Positions 55,171-64,000 of a stretch of 64,000 bases of DNA are shown piece after piece. Origin of the DNA: Pacificimonas flava (GTDB taxonomy: Bacteria; Pseudomonadota; Alphaproteobacteria; Sphingomonadales; Sphingomonadaceae); the NCBI RefSeq assembly GCF_000342165.1, contig NZ_AMRV01000008.1:84129-148128 (forward strand), written 5' to 3'. Position 1 is the first letter of the stretch; every line of letters begins with the position of its first letter. The notes under the pieces were generated by a model. That model worked only from the letters and a program-made list of their open reading frames with translations. It ran no database searches and was not told where the DNA came from. A program made the translations under genes and the position numbers.

Positions 55171-58100
55171 ATGCCCGATCCGCCCCCGACCTCCGACAAG
55201 CGCACCATCGCCAATCCGGAGGATTTCCGGCCGAACCCGCCGGCACCCTATGTCGAACTGGCTGTGACCAGCAGCTTCTCCTTTCTGCGCGGCGCTTCCG
55301 ACCCCATCGACCTGGTGCTGACCGCGCATTGTCTCGGCTATGACGCGCTCGGCATCGCCGACCGCAACTCCATGGCCGGCGCGGTCCGGCACTGGATGGA
55401 GGCGAACACGGCAAAGCTGCGGCCGATCACGGGCTGCCGCCTCGACCTGACCGACGCCCCCTCATTCTACGTCTATCCAAAGACCCGCGCGGCCTATGGC
55501 CGGCTGACCACGCTTCTGTCGGCCGGCAAGATGAGCCGGCCCGACGGCAGCTGGCAGGACAAAGGCGCCTGCGAAATCGATCTTGCGCAGCTCGCGGTCC
55601 ATCTGGGACACGCGGATGACGCGGTGCTGATCGTCATACCGGGAGAGGATCTGGACGGTTTCGCCGCCGATCTGCCGCGCCTGTGCGAAGCGCTGCCGGT
55701 CCTTGGCCATGTGGCCGCGGCGTATCTTTATCGCGGAAACGACCGGAGCCGTATCGCGCGGCTGGACCGGATCGCACGGGCCCACGGGCTGCGTATCGTC
55801 GCGGTGAACGACGTCCATTATCATGTGCCCCAACGCCGCCCGCTGCAGGACGTCATGACCTGCATCCGCGAGAAGTGCACCATATTCGATGCCGGTACGC
55901 GCCTCGATGCGAATGCGGAGCGGCATCTGAAATCGCCGGCGGATATGGTGCGCCTGTTTGCAGACTGGCCCGACGCCATCCGCCAGACGCGCATCATCGC
56001 CGATGCATGCACCTTCTCCCTCGGCGAACTGCGCTACGAATATCCGGAGGAAGTGGTGCCGACCGGCATTCGCCCGGACGAGTATCTGGCCGACCTGACC
56101 TGGGCCGGCGCCCTCTACCGCTATCCGGAGGGCGTACCCGAGAAAGTCCAGAAGCTGATAAGGCACGAACTCGGCCTGATCGCGAAGCTGGACATCCCGC
56201 GCTATTTCCTGACCATCCGGGACATCGTGAACTTCGCGCGTCGCCGCGATATTCTGTGTCAGGGCCGGGGGTCGGCGGCGAACAGCGCCGTCTGTTACTG
56301 CCTGGGCATCACCTCCGTCGATCCGGCAAAGCACGAGGTCCTTTTCGAACGCTTCATCAGCGAGGAGCGCAAGGAGCCGCCGGACATCGACGTCGACTTC
56401 GAGCATGAACGGCGCGAGGAGGTGATCCAACACATCTATGAGCGCTACGGCCGCAAACGCGCAGGGCTTTGTGCGACCGTCATTCACTACCGCCCGCGCA
56501 TGGCGATCCGCGAAGTCGGCAAGGTCATGGGCCTGTCCGAGGACATCACTGCCGCCCTTGCCCGCACGGTCTGGGGATCATGGGGATCCTCGATCGACGA
56601 GAACAAGGTGGCGGAGGCCGGCCTCGACCTCAGCGACCCGCATTTGCGCCGAACCATTGCGCTCGCCGATCAACTGATCGGCATGCCGCGTCACCTGTCG
56701 CAGCATGTGGGCGGTTTCGTGCTGACGCAGGGTCCGCTGGTGGAAAGCGTCGTGGTCGGCAACGGCGCCATGCCGGATCGCAGCTTCATCGAATGGGACA
56801 AGGACGATATCGAGGCGCTGGGCATCTTGAAGGTCGACGTGCTGGCACTCGGCATGCTGACCTGCATCCGCAAATGTTTCGACCTGATCGCCGCGCATTA
56901 TGGCCGCCGCTATACGCTGGCGACGGTGCCACCCGAAGACAAGGCCACCTATGCCATGCTGCAGAAGGGCGACTCCCTCGGCGTGTTTCAGGTGGAAAGC
57001 CGCGCGCAGATGAACATGCTGCCGCGCCTGAAGCCGAAGGAATTCTACGACCTCGTCATCGAAGTCGCGATCGTGCGGCCCGGCCCCATCCAGGGCGATA
57101 TGGTCCACCCCTATCTGCGCCGCCGCCAGGGAAAGGAACCCGTGGTCTATCCGCGGCCCGGCCCCGGCGAGCCCCAGGACGAGCTGGAAAACATCCTGAA
57201 GCGCACGCTCGGCGTGCCGATCTTTCAGGAACAGGCGATGAAGATCGCCATGGACGCCGCCAAATTCTCGTCCGTCGAGGCGAACCAGTTGCGAAAGGCG
57301 ATGGCGACCTTCCGCTCGCGGGGCATGGTGTCGGATCACAAGGAGAAGATGGTCGGCCGCATGGTAGAGCGCGGCTACGATCCCGAATTCGCCGCCCGCT
57401 GCTTCAGCCAGATCGAGGGGTTCGGAGAATATGGCTTTCCGGAAAGCCATGCCGCCAGCTTCGCGCACCTTGTCTACGTCTCCAGCTGGCTGAAATGCCA
57501 CTATCCCGAGGTTTTCGCCTGCGCGCTCCTCAATTCCCAGCCCATGGGCTTCTATGCGCCCGCGCAGATCGTCCGCGATGCCCGCGAACACGGTGTCGAG
57601 GTGCGCCCCGCCGACGTGAACATGAGCGACTGGGACAATAGCCTGGAACCCTGTGAGGGAAGGCGGGGCCACCCCGCCGGCGCGGCGCGGCCGGACCACG
57701 GCCTCCATCGGTTCGCCCTGCGCCTCGGTCTGCGTCAGATCGATGGCCTGAAACAGGACGACGCGGCACGCCTGCTGCGTGGGCGGCGGCACCCCTATGA
57801 TTCGGTGGCGCAGCTACGCACGGCGAGCGGCATGTCCGTCGCCGGCATAGAGCGCATGGCTGCCGCCGACGCCTTTCGTTCGCTGGGGCGAGACCGGCGG
57901 CAAGCCCTGTGGGATGCACGCGCGCTGAAAGCCGCGCCCGACCTGCCCCTGTTCGTTCATGCGGACACTGCCGATGAGGGGGTGGATGTGCCGGCCTTGC
58001 TGCCCGCAACGCCGCTTTCGGAGCATGTCGTCGCCGATTACCAGACCATGCGCCTGTCGCTGAAGGCCCATCCCATGACATTTCTGCGCCCCGGCTATGC

Positions 58101-58527
58101 CCGGGCCGGCTTCCTGCGTGCGGCGGATCTGCGCTCTTGCCGGTTCAATCAGCATGTGTCCGTGTCCGGCATCGTGCTGATCCGGCAGCGGCCGGGCAGC
58201 GCCAAGGGCGTCCTGTTCGTGACGTTGGAGGATGAAAGCGGTGTCGTGAATCTCGTCGTCTGGCCGGATACGCTGAACACATACCGAAAGCAGGTGATGA
58301 GCGCCCGGCTGATGACGGTACACGGCACCATTCAGATGGATGAGGCGGTCACCCATGTGGTGGCGCGGCAGATCGTCGACGACACCGCCCGCCTCGACGA
58401 ACTTTCCGGTGATCGGTTACGCGCTCCTTTGGCCCGCGCGGACCATGTGGTCAGCCCCCTGCCCAGCCATGCGGGCCGTCATCCCCGCGATGTTCGCGTC
58501 ATTCCCAAGTCCCGAGACTTCCACTAA
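55171..58527 (+). CDS. dnaE2: error-prone DNA polymerase DnaE2
   Basis: A 1118-residue C-family polymerase. An N-terminal PHP domain starts at AVTSSFSFLRGAS; the palm has the acidic catalytic residues in PPDIDVDFEHERREEV, plus a Gly/Ser-rich CQGRGSAANSAVCYCLGI region; the OB-fold near residue 1000 contains SVSGIVLIRQRPGSAKGVLF. It lacks the C-terminal tau-binding part of DnaE1. It begins 65 bp after imuB, and the LexA box should control the whole operon. ImuABC (DnaE2) is the damage-induced translesion system. All catalytic parts appear intact. Confidence 0.97.
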   Translation: MPDPPPTSDKRTIANPEDFRPNPPAPYVELAVTSSFSFLRGASDPIDLVLTAHCLGYDALGIADRNSMAGAVRHWMEANTAKLRPITGCRLDLTDAPSFYVYPKTRAAYGRLTTLLSAGKMSRPDGSWQDKGACEIDLAQLAVHLGHADDAVLIVIPGEDLDGFAADLPRLCEALPVLGHVAAAYLYRGNDRSRIARLDRIARAHGLRIVAVNDVHYHVPQRRPLQDVMTCIREKCTIFDAGTRLDANAERHLKSPADMVRLFADWPDAIRQTRIIADACTFSLGELRYEYPEEVVPTGIRPDEYLADLTWAGALYRYPEGVPEKVQKLIRHELGLIAKLDIPRYFLTIRDIVNFARRRDILCQGRGSAANSAVCYCLGITSVDPAKHEVLFERFISEERKEPPDIDVDFEHERREEVIQHIYERYGRKRAGLCATVIHYRPRMAIREVGKVMGLSEDITAALARTVWGSWGSSIDENKVAEAGLDLSDPHLRRTIALADQLIGMPRHLSQHVGGFVLTQGPLVESVVVGNGAMPDRSFIEWDKDDIEALGILKVDVLALGMLTCIRKCFDLIAAHYGRRYTLATVPPEDKATYAMLQKGDSLGVFQVESRAQMNMLPRLKPKEFYDLVIEVAIVRPGPIQGDMVHPYLRRRQGKEPVVYPRPGPGEPQDELENILKRTLGVPIFQEQAMKIAMDAAKFSSVEANQLRKAMATFRSRGMVSDHKEKMVGRMVERGYDPEFAARCFSQIEGFGEYGFPESHAASFAHLVYVSSWLKCHYPEVFACALLNSQPMGFYAPAQIVRDAREHGVEVRPADVNMSDWDNSLEPCEGRRGHPAGAARPDHGLHRFALRLGLRQIDGLKQDDAARLLRGRRHPYDSVAQLRTASGMSVAGIERMAAADAFRSLGRDRRQALWDARALKAAPDLPLFVHADTADEGVDVPALLPATPLSEHVVADYQTMRLSLKAHPMTFLRPGYARAGFLRAADLRSCRFNQHVSVSGIVLIRQRPGSAKGVLFVTLEDESGVVNLVVWPDTLNTYRKQVMSARLMTVHGTIQMDEAVTHVVARQIVDDTARLDELSGDRLRAPLARADHVVSPLPSHAGRHPRDVRVIPKSRDFH

Positions 58528-59078
58528 AGGCAGCAGGGGGTCGAATTCGTAGCGTGCCGATCGGCACAGTCGAGCGGAGAAGAATCGATGGCAGACACCG
58601 CAACGGCCGCTGCTGCGGCGGCATCGCCCGTGCGCTTGAAAAAGCCCTACGAGGCGAGCGCGATGCCGGCGCGCACCTTCCTGCAGAATGTTCATATCTT
58701 CCGCGCCGTCGCCATCCTGATGATCATCTGCGCGCATACCGTGCCGTCCTTCGACTGGTCCGACTGGCCGACATTCGGCCGCGTCGTCGACACGATCTGC
58801 AATCAGGCTTCGATCTACTTCTTCTTCATCGCCGGTTTCCTGTTTCAGTTCCTCAGCCCGCGTTACGAAACGCGGCGCTATCTGAAGCAGAAATTTCGCA
58901 CAGTCATAATGCCATACCTGATCATGTCGGTTCCGGCCCTTCTCGTCTTCACGCTCGTCACGCAAAGAGAGGGCGTATGGAGCTGGTTCTACGACCTTGC
59001 GATCTGGGAACAGATCGGGCTTTTCCTGCTGACTGGCAAGCACCTCGCGCCGCTCTGGTTCGTTCCCACCATCACGCT

Positions 59079-59146
59079 TTTCTATTTGGCCGCACCGCTA
59101 CTGGTGCGGGGCGACAGAGCCCGATGGATGTATTTCCTTATTCTGC
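59079..59146. repeat. 68-bp tandem repeat, copy 1
   Basis: First copy of an exact 68-bp direct repeat inside the acyltransferase gene. It codes in frame with the N-terminal part (FYLAAPLLVRGDRARWMYFL). Confidence 0.97.
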
Positions 59147-59214
59147 TTTCTATTTGGCCGCACCGCTACTGGTGCGGGGCGACAGAGCCCGATGGATGTA
59201 TTTCCTTATTCTGC
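59147..59214. repeat. 68-bp tandem repeat, copy 2
   Basis: Second copy, identical to the first and directly adjacent. It is in frame with the C-terminal part, and the first copy is in frame with the N-terminal part. Confidence 0.97.
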
Positions 59215-59816
59215 CGCTCTTCGTCATTTCCATTCTCTACAGCCGCGACGGACCGCTGGGGCCGATCGACAAGGCTCGCTATCTGGCCGCGGCTTATCTG
59301 TTCGGCATGTTCTGGAGCCACTTCTATGACCGGCTGGAGGCCTGGGCACGACGCTGGTGGCCACTGCTTTTCTCAATCGGCGCGGTTGGCTTCGCTCTCG
59401 TCCTTTGGAACGACAAGGCCGACCTGCCCTATGATTTCCAGATGGTGCAGAAACTGGCCTGGGCACCCGTATTTCTCGTCGCTCTCGACGCCATCAAACA
59501 CCGGGTCGGCACGCGCCTCGATTATATCGCAGAGGTCAGCTTCGGCATTTTCTTCGTCCACGCCTATTTCATCGCAGCCTTCAAGGTCGCCTATACCTAT
59601 GTGCTGACAGGCGAACTGGGTGGGGGATCGGAGGCCGCGATCCTTCCGGGCACGCCGATTTTCTTCCTCGGCTATGTGGCGCTCGTCCTCATATTCAGCC
59701 TTGCGCTCATCCGCCTCAGCCAACTTACGTTCAAGAGGAACAGCCGCATGGTCGTGGGCGCCTGACAGGTTCGTATTTCCTGCGGCACAAAGGCTATTCA
59801 TGCGCATTGAGGGAGC

Positions 59817-60596
59817 ATGAAACTCCAGGTCGAATCCGAACTCGAATATGCCTTGTCCGGCGACGCCGACATTCTTCTCCAAATCGAGGTCGCCGGCCTT
59901 TCCGATCAAAGCCTCGCACACAGCACGCTGGACATTGGCGAAGGCAGCGCCGGGGTGCGCATCGCAGGAGAGGATCAGATCGGGGAACGCATGTGGCTGC
60001 GCCGATCCACCAGACTGACAGCGCATTATCGGGCCGATGCAGAGGTGACCCGACCTGCCGACGATTGCACGAATCTCCGCCAGACGCCGGTCAGCGACCT
60101 GCCGGCCCATGCCGTCAAATATCTGATGGGATCGCGCTACTGCGATTTCACCCGCTTCCAGAGTTTCGTACAGGACGAGTTCGGCCACCTCTCGGGCGGC
60201 GCGCGAATTCAGGCCATGCGCGGCTGGATCGAACGCAAGTTCCTCTATACGCCGGGGAGCAGCTCCGCCGCGACCACGGCAGTCGACACCTTTGTGTCGC
60301 GCCGCGGAATTTGCCGCGACTATGCCCACGTTCTCATCGCCTTTTCACGGGCGGCCGCCATCCCGGCGCGCATGGTCAGCGTTTATGCGCTGGGTGTCGA
60401 CCCGCAAGATTTCCACGCGGTGGTGGAAGTCTATCTGGAGGGCGGCTGGCATCTGGTCGATCCGACCGGCATGGCGCCTGTCGACGGCATTGCTAAAATC
60501 GGCGTCGGGCGGGACGCGGCGGACGTGTCTTTCCTGACCGTCTACGGCGCGGCAACGCTCGAACGTCAGGAGGTCCGGGTCAGCCGCACCGAATAA
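59817..60596 (+). CDS. transglutaminase-like cysteine protease family protein
   Basis: A 259-residue protein. Residues about 1-130 form a beta-rich N-terminal domain (ESELEYALSGDADILLQIEVA). The core has Cys166 in RRGICRDYAHVLIAF, His in DFHAVVEVYLEGGWH and Asp in LVDPTGMAP: the Cys-His-Asp triad. Family members in bacteria act as peptidases or amidases rather than crosslinkers. It faces the large CAP gene, which ends 39 bp away. Confidence 0.94.
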   Translation: MKLQVESELEYALSGDADILLQIEVAGLSDQSLAHSTLDIGEGSAGVRIAGEDQIGERMWLRRSTRLTAHYRADAEVTRPADDCTNLRQTPVSDLPAHAVKYLMGSRYCDFTRFQSFVQDEFGHLSGGARIQAMRGWIERKFLYTPGSSSAATTAVDTFVSRRGICRDYAHVLIAFSRAAAIPARMVSVYALGVDPQDFHAVVEVYLEGGWHLVDPTGMAPVDGIAKIGVGRDAADVSFLTVYGAATLERQEVRVSRTE

Positions 60597-60635
60597 GATG
60601 CGCCTGACCCGCCGCCCGGGACCGATGCGACACTG

Positions 60636-63467
60636 TCAGACGATGATGGGATCGCTGTGCAGGGAGAGCGGCTCCGCATGCGGATTGTCCGCGAGCGCCG
60701 CCACGTCGAAGATCACATCCTGGAAATCGTCGTCGCTGACGCCGCCGCTTTCGCGGACCAGATCCTCGAAGCCGACCCTCAGGACTCCGTCCTGCGTTTC
60801 CGATGCTCCGGATAGCACATGCTGCGTCCCGTCGAGGTTCAGCGACGCATCGTGACTGAGGAAGAGCGTCGCACCCTCCACGCTTCGACCTGCATCGGTG
60901 AGAACGGCATGTCCGCCGCTCGTGTCGATTGCCAGGGAATCGCTGGCGAATACGTCCTCCGACAGACGGTGGGCACCGTCCTGTAACAGGAAGAAGCCTA
61001 GTTGGTGGTCGGCCTCCACATCGGTCACCAGGAACGTCTCACCCGCATCCAGGACGACATCCGCCGACAACATGCGGACATCGACGATGCGCCCGTTCGC
61101 GTCGACTTCGTATACGCCCAGGCTGTTATGATAGCCGCCCCCCGCCTCGGCGAGCGTGATCGAGAAATCCGAGGAGTTCTGTCCGGAAAGGAAGGTCTGC
61201 AAGGACAAGCCGTTGATCAGGCTGTCGTCCACTTTCTCCCCATCGGACAGGGTCGGCAGAAGGCGCTCGTAGACGAGCCACGTGTCCGAACTGTCCCGAA
61301 CCGAAAGGAAGGCGCCGCCGCTCATGTCGCCGAACGAGATGCGCGGTCCGCTCACGGGGTCGATGATGCCATCGCCATCCTCGTCGATATAGAGTGTGCC
61401 GTCGTCGTTGAAGAAGAACTGGCTTCTGGCGAGACGTGTGCCGACGATGTTGACGCCGTCGTCGAAATCAAACCCTTCGACATGATCGCCAAACAGGCTT
61501 GCGAGATCGCCGCGAATGGTCGCGCCGCCAGCCTTCACAGCGAAAATGTCGCTGCCCGCGCTCGCCGTGTAGACATTGTCCGCATCCGGTTCCACGACTG
61601 AAGGAGCCGGCTGGCCGCCTGGCGTCTCTCCCCCCGGGCCGGCACCATCCCCGGACTGGCCGCCGTCCCCGTTTCCGCCTTGACCAGGCTGCTCGGAGCC
61701 GCCGTCATCGCCATTATCGTCTTCCGGATCCGGCTCCTCCGTCCCGGGTTGTTCGCCGCCGACCCCGTCATTTCCCTGGCCCGGATTGTCGGTGCCGTCA
61801 CCGTCTCCGCCGTCATTCTCTTCACCCGGCTCTTCCGTACCGGGCTGCTCCCCGTCCGGCACGTCCTCGCCGGGATCGGTCTCCCCGCCCTGATCGTCGT
61901 CGCCATCGCTGCCATCAGCATCGCCGGATCCCGGTTGTTCGGCCCCCGGTTCTTCGCCGCCCGGCTCCTCCCCATTTCCGGGCGCCGGGGTCTCGGGCAC
62001 GGGCACGACCGGAACAACGAAACCCTGGGATATCTGCGCGCCGCCATCATCCAGTACCTTGATCGTACCGCTGATGTGGGGATTGCCTTCGGCATCGAAG
62101 GCGGCACCATCCTTGACCACGAGGCGATAGAGACCCGTGCCGGCATCGGCGACGATCAGCTTGAAAAACTGCGTGGCTTCCCCCGTCAGGGAAACAGTGA
62201 CGTAGCCATCGATATCCGTTGCGCGGAATGCGATGCCGACAGGGGTACCAGCATCCGCATCGGCGGCCACCTCGATGGTCTCGTTCACATAGACGATGAC
62301 GGGACCGTCATTGACGGGTGTGACCTCGACCGTCACCAGCGCTTCGCTGGTGCGGCCGGCTGAATCGCGCACGATATAGGTGAAACGGTCGCTGCCGAAG
62401 AAGTTCGCATCCGGCCGGTACGTCACGCGCCCGTCCGTACCGATCGTCACCGTACCGTTCGTGGCCTCACTGACCGATACCAGCGTCAGCGCGCCGCGGC
62501 CGCTGTCATTGACGAGCGGATCGAACGTGGTCGCCTTGTCCTCCGAGACGGTGATCGTATCGGCCACGAGCGAAAGCGGGTCGAGCGGCTGATAAATGTC
62601 GACCTTTGTATTCACGCCGGCCCCCAGCGTGGCTGTCTTCGTCACGTCGCTGGCGAGGCCACCGCCGGAAAAGGTGATCTGATACGTGCCGTGCGGGACC
62701 TCGATCTGCCATCCGCCGGACGACCAGCTGGTCGTCGTGGCAATGCTTCCCGTGGCGGTGTTGCGAAGCGTGATCGTCACCTCGCCCAGCCCTTCGCCGA
62801 TATCGTAGAAGGAGTCGCCATCGAGATCGTCCGCAACCACGCCGACGAACTGCGTCTTGTATCCGACGCGGCCGCCAAGATCCTGCGTCACGACATAGGG
62901 GCCCACACCGGTCGAGGAATCTGTTTCCACCAGCGCCGAAATGCCGATTTCCGTATAGTTGGAGGATATCAGCGTGTGGCGGTGTCCGGCGGGATCCTGA
63001 ATGCCGTCCCCGTTCGATGCGAAATTGCCGTTGAGATCGTCACCCTCGTCGTAGCCCCAGTCGATGACGAAGCCGGCATGACCATGCAGCGCATCTTCGG
63101 TGAAGGCATAGACATTTTCGCCCAGGTAACTTTGCGCAGAATAGCCGGTGGCCTCGGTGCGCGCCCGCAGCGAGGGCTCGCCGTCCGCCTGATGCGTCTG
63201 CGCGTCCTGCTCGATCATGACCTGGGAGTGGCCTTCGGCGGCGCTCGCCAACTGGCTGCTCCAGGCCAGCGCCCCGACGCTCGTAAGTTGGCTGAGCTGC
63301 GCCTTGAGCGCGGCAAGGTCGACGCCGAAATAGTTTATGGCACTCGCGATCTCCGGAGTGGCCGGCAATCCGTTCACGAACAGCCGGTCATACTCGCCGG
63401 CTGGATTCATGCGGAACTGGTTGATCAGCTCCAGCTGAAGCTGCTCGAAATTGCTGGGGGACGCCAT
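60636..63467 (-). CDS. large secreted CAP / cadherin-like / DUF4114 protein
   Basis: A 943-residue protein with no N-terminal signal. Residues about 5-190 form a CAP (SCP-like) domain with QADGEPSLRARTEATGY, GENVYAF and HRHTLISSNYTEIGISA. A following beta-sandwich (about 200-290) resembles SdrD B-like repeats (DLDGDSFYDIGEGLGEVTITLRN). About 300-385 is cadherin-like (Tandem-95 type). About 486-626 is an acidic Gly/Asp/Glu/Pro-rich stretch with repeats of GEEPG, EQPG and TEEPG. The C-terminus (about 730-943) holds a DUF4114-type domain (LGFFLLQDGAHRL; DDDFQDVIFDV). Such calcium-rich surface proteins leave through type I secretion. Confidence 0.88.
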   Translation of the reverse strand: MASPSNFEQLQLELINQFRMNPAGEYDRLFVNGLPATPEIASAINYFGVDLAALKAQLSQLTSVGALAWSSQLASAAEGHSQVMIEQDAQTHQADGEPSLRARTEATGYSAQSYLGENVYAFTEDALHGHAGFVIDWGYDEGDDLNGNFASNGDGIQDPAGHRHTLISSNYTEIGISALVETDSSTGVGPYVVTQDLGGRVGYKTQFVGVVADDLDGDSFYDIGEGLGEVTITLRNTATGSIATTTSWSSGGWQIEVPHGTYQITFSGGGLASDVTKTATLGAGVNTKVDIYQPLDPLSLVADTITVSEDKATTFDPLVNDSGRGALTLVSVSEATNGTVTIGTDGRVTYRPDANFFGSDRFTYIVRDSAGRTSEALVTVEVTPVNDGPVIVYVNETIEVAADADAGTPVGIAFRATDIDGYVTVSLTGEATQFFKLIVADAGTGLYRLVVKDGAAFDAEGNPHISGTIKVLDDGGAQISQGFVVPVVPVPETPAPGNGEEPGGEEPGAEQPGSGDADGSDGDDDQGGETDPGEDVPDGEQPGTEEPGEENDGGDGDGTDNPGQGNDGVGGEQPGTEEPDPEDDNGDDGGSEQPGQGGNGDGGQSGDGAGPGGETPGGQPAPSVVEPDADNVYTASAGSDIFAVKAGGATIRGDLASLFGDHVEGFDFDDGVNIVGTRLARSQFFFNDDGTLYIDEDGDGIIDPVSGPRISFGDMSGGAFLSVRDSSDTWLVYERLLPTLSDGEKVDDSLINGLSLQTFLSGQNSSDFSITLAEAGGGYHNSLGVYEVDANGRIVDVRMLSADVVLDAGETFLVTDVEADHQLGFFLLQDGAHRLSEDVFASDSLAIDTSGGHAVLTDAGRSVEGATLFLSHDASLNLDGTQHVLSGASETQDGVLRVGFEDLVRESGGVSDDDFQDVIFDVAALADNPHAEPLSLHSDPIIV

Positions 63468-63478
63468 TTTCGTCTGGT

Positions 63479-63515
63479 CCTATCGGTCACGGCCTCGAAT
63501 GAGGCCCCTGATAGG
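63479..63515. promoter_or_regulatory. nested inverted repeat upstream of the CAP protein gene
   Basis: Outer arms CCTATC (63479-63484) with GATAGG (63510-63515), inner arms GGCCTC (63491-63496) with GAGGCC (63501-63506), and a GAAT loop. Placed 12-48 bp before the start, it could be a structured leader or operator. Confidence 0.35.
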
Positions 63516-63680
63516 TCAGCGAGTGCAACGACGCGGTTAAGCGTTAGGGTAAAGCGAGTATTAAGATGCGTCCGCGAAAGGATCGCAAGCCATGGATAAG
63601 CTTGCCGGCCTGCGCCTTTACCGGCGGAATCCGGTATTCGGGCATGTCGGTTCGATAGCGTATATTTCGGGAGTTTTGAT

Positions 63681-63757
<77 letters not shown>

Positions 63758-63865
63758 CTGAGGGGGTTATGCCGGCCGTTGGTGCGTGCGCTGTTCTGGG
63801 CGCGGGCCGGTTGTCTTGTGAATGGGTTTGGTTCTAATTTCGCGGTGTCCGGCAGCGGCCGCAAA
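63758..63865. other. spacer between 5S rRNA and tRNA-fMet
   Basis: 108 bp between the two RNA genes. No gene is supported here. The open frame over it on the minus strand runs through the tRNA and is not a gene. Confidence 0.6.
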
Positions 63866-63981
63866 GGCTGGCGGCGACCTACTCTTCCAATGCTTAAGCA
63901 TAAGTACCATCGGCGCTGTCTGGTTTCACGGCCGGGTTCGGGATGGGACCGGGTGGGGCACAGACGCTATGGCCACCAGCC
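63866..63981 (-). rRNA. rrf: 5S ribosomal RNA
   Basis: About 116 nt on the minus strand. The 5' part (AGGCTGGTGGCCATAGCG) and the 3' part (GAGTAGGTCGCCGCCAGCC) pair in helix I, and the inner segment has the conserved CGAACCCGGCCGTGAAACC. Ends are approximate. The 23S gene should lie beyond the right window end. Confidence 0.93.
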
Positions 63982-64000
63982 TATGGGGCCGCTGCGGGAA

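Larger units (their letters stand above)
58588..59765 (+). pseudogene. acyltransferase 3 family gene, frameshifted by a 68-bp tandem duplication
   Basis: The N-terminal part (MADTATAA...; FRAVAILMIICAHTVP; YFFFIAGFLFQFLSPRYETRRY) and the C-terminal part (GIFFVHAYFIAAF) form a membrane acyltransferase of the OafA/YrhL type, which O-acetylates cell-surface sugars. The reading frame breaks at about residue 187, where an exact 68-bp sequence occurs twice in tandem (59079-59146, 59147-59214). Since 68 is not a multiple of three, the second copy shifts the frame; taking one out gives a 369-residue intact protein in a single frame (58588-59765). As given, translation ends at 59607 with about 150 unrelated residues. 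Confidence 0.9.

Noticed and set aside
61680..62363. Open frame opposite the acidic linker of the CAP protein, rich in Leu, Arg and Ile
   Set aside because: It is the reverse of the Gly/Asp/Glu/Pro repeat codons and has no start signal or homology; its hydrophobic look is an artefact of codon choice.

Overview
The window is a GC-rich chromosomal segment of an alphaproteobacterium, most likely of the order Sphingomonadales; I cannot name a genus. The indications are three TonB-dependent receptors of the sphingomonad/Caulobacter style, the DUF2093-xseA pair, an imuA-imuB-dnaE2 mutasome with an alphaproteobacterial GAAC-N7-GAAC LexA box, an initiator tRNA of alphaproteobacterial type, and many N-terminal and hydrolase families common in that order. 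Coding density is high. Most genes sit in short runs joined by ATGA, GTGA or TGATG overlaps.

Layout. 1-1560 is the 3' end of a TonB-dependent receptor, facing ahcY across a shared hairpin terminator; ahcY has a near-perfect AT-rich palindrome upstream that looks like a methionine-cycle operator. 3.1-9.2 kb holds yqgE, a peroxiredoxin, an SDR enzyme with a membrane tail, a SIMPL protein, an M2 peptidyl-dipeptidase and an alpha/beta hydrolase. 9.3-13.4 kb holds the most interesting system: a translationally coupled trio (N-formylglutamate amidohydrolase family, DUF1704 metallopeptidase family, glutathione-synthetase-like ATP-grasp ligase) divergent from a glutaminase. Then come asd and a scavenging island at 14.6-20.9 kb: sulfatase, oligosaccharide-type TonB receptor, sulfatase.

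21-31 kb is mostly housekeeping: a Glu/Leu-type dehydrogenase, a membrane-anchored helix-hairpin-helix protein, a lipoprotein, a GST, an AlkA-type glycosylase, a 2Fe-2S ferredoxin, a LytS/LytTR two-component pair, ubiG, a DUF486 membrane protein and a compatible-solute ABC transporter whose binding protein and permease are fused. clpB follows with a plausible sigma-32 promoter, then a hybrid-free membrane histidine kinase. 35.7-41.2 kb is visibly less GC-rich: a sulfotransferase-like gene, a TPR/2OG-Fe(II) oxygenase gene and a TonB receptor, probably acquired together.

41.5-51.2 kb carries DUF2093-xseA, purD, an MpaB-family oxygenase, an S10 carboxypeptidase, a PEP-CTERM protein, a phosphotransferase with a dienelactone hydrolase, and a CorC-type transporter. 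Two OmpA-domain lipoproteins precede the SOS mutasome (52.8-58.5 kb). An acyltransferase gene at 58.6-59.8 kb is broken by an exact 68-bp tandem duplication whose removal restores the frame. The window closes with a transglutaminase, a 943-residue secreted CAP/DUF4114 protein, an initiator tRNA-fMet and a 5S rRNA that mark the end of an rRNA operon on the minus strand.
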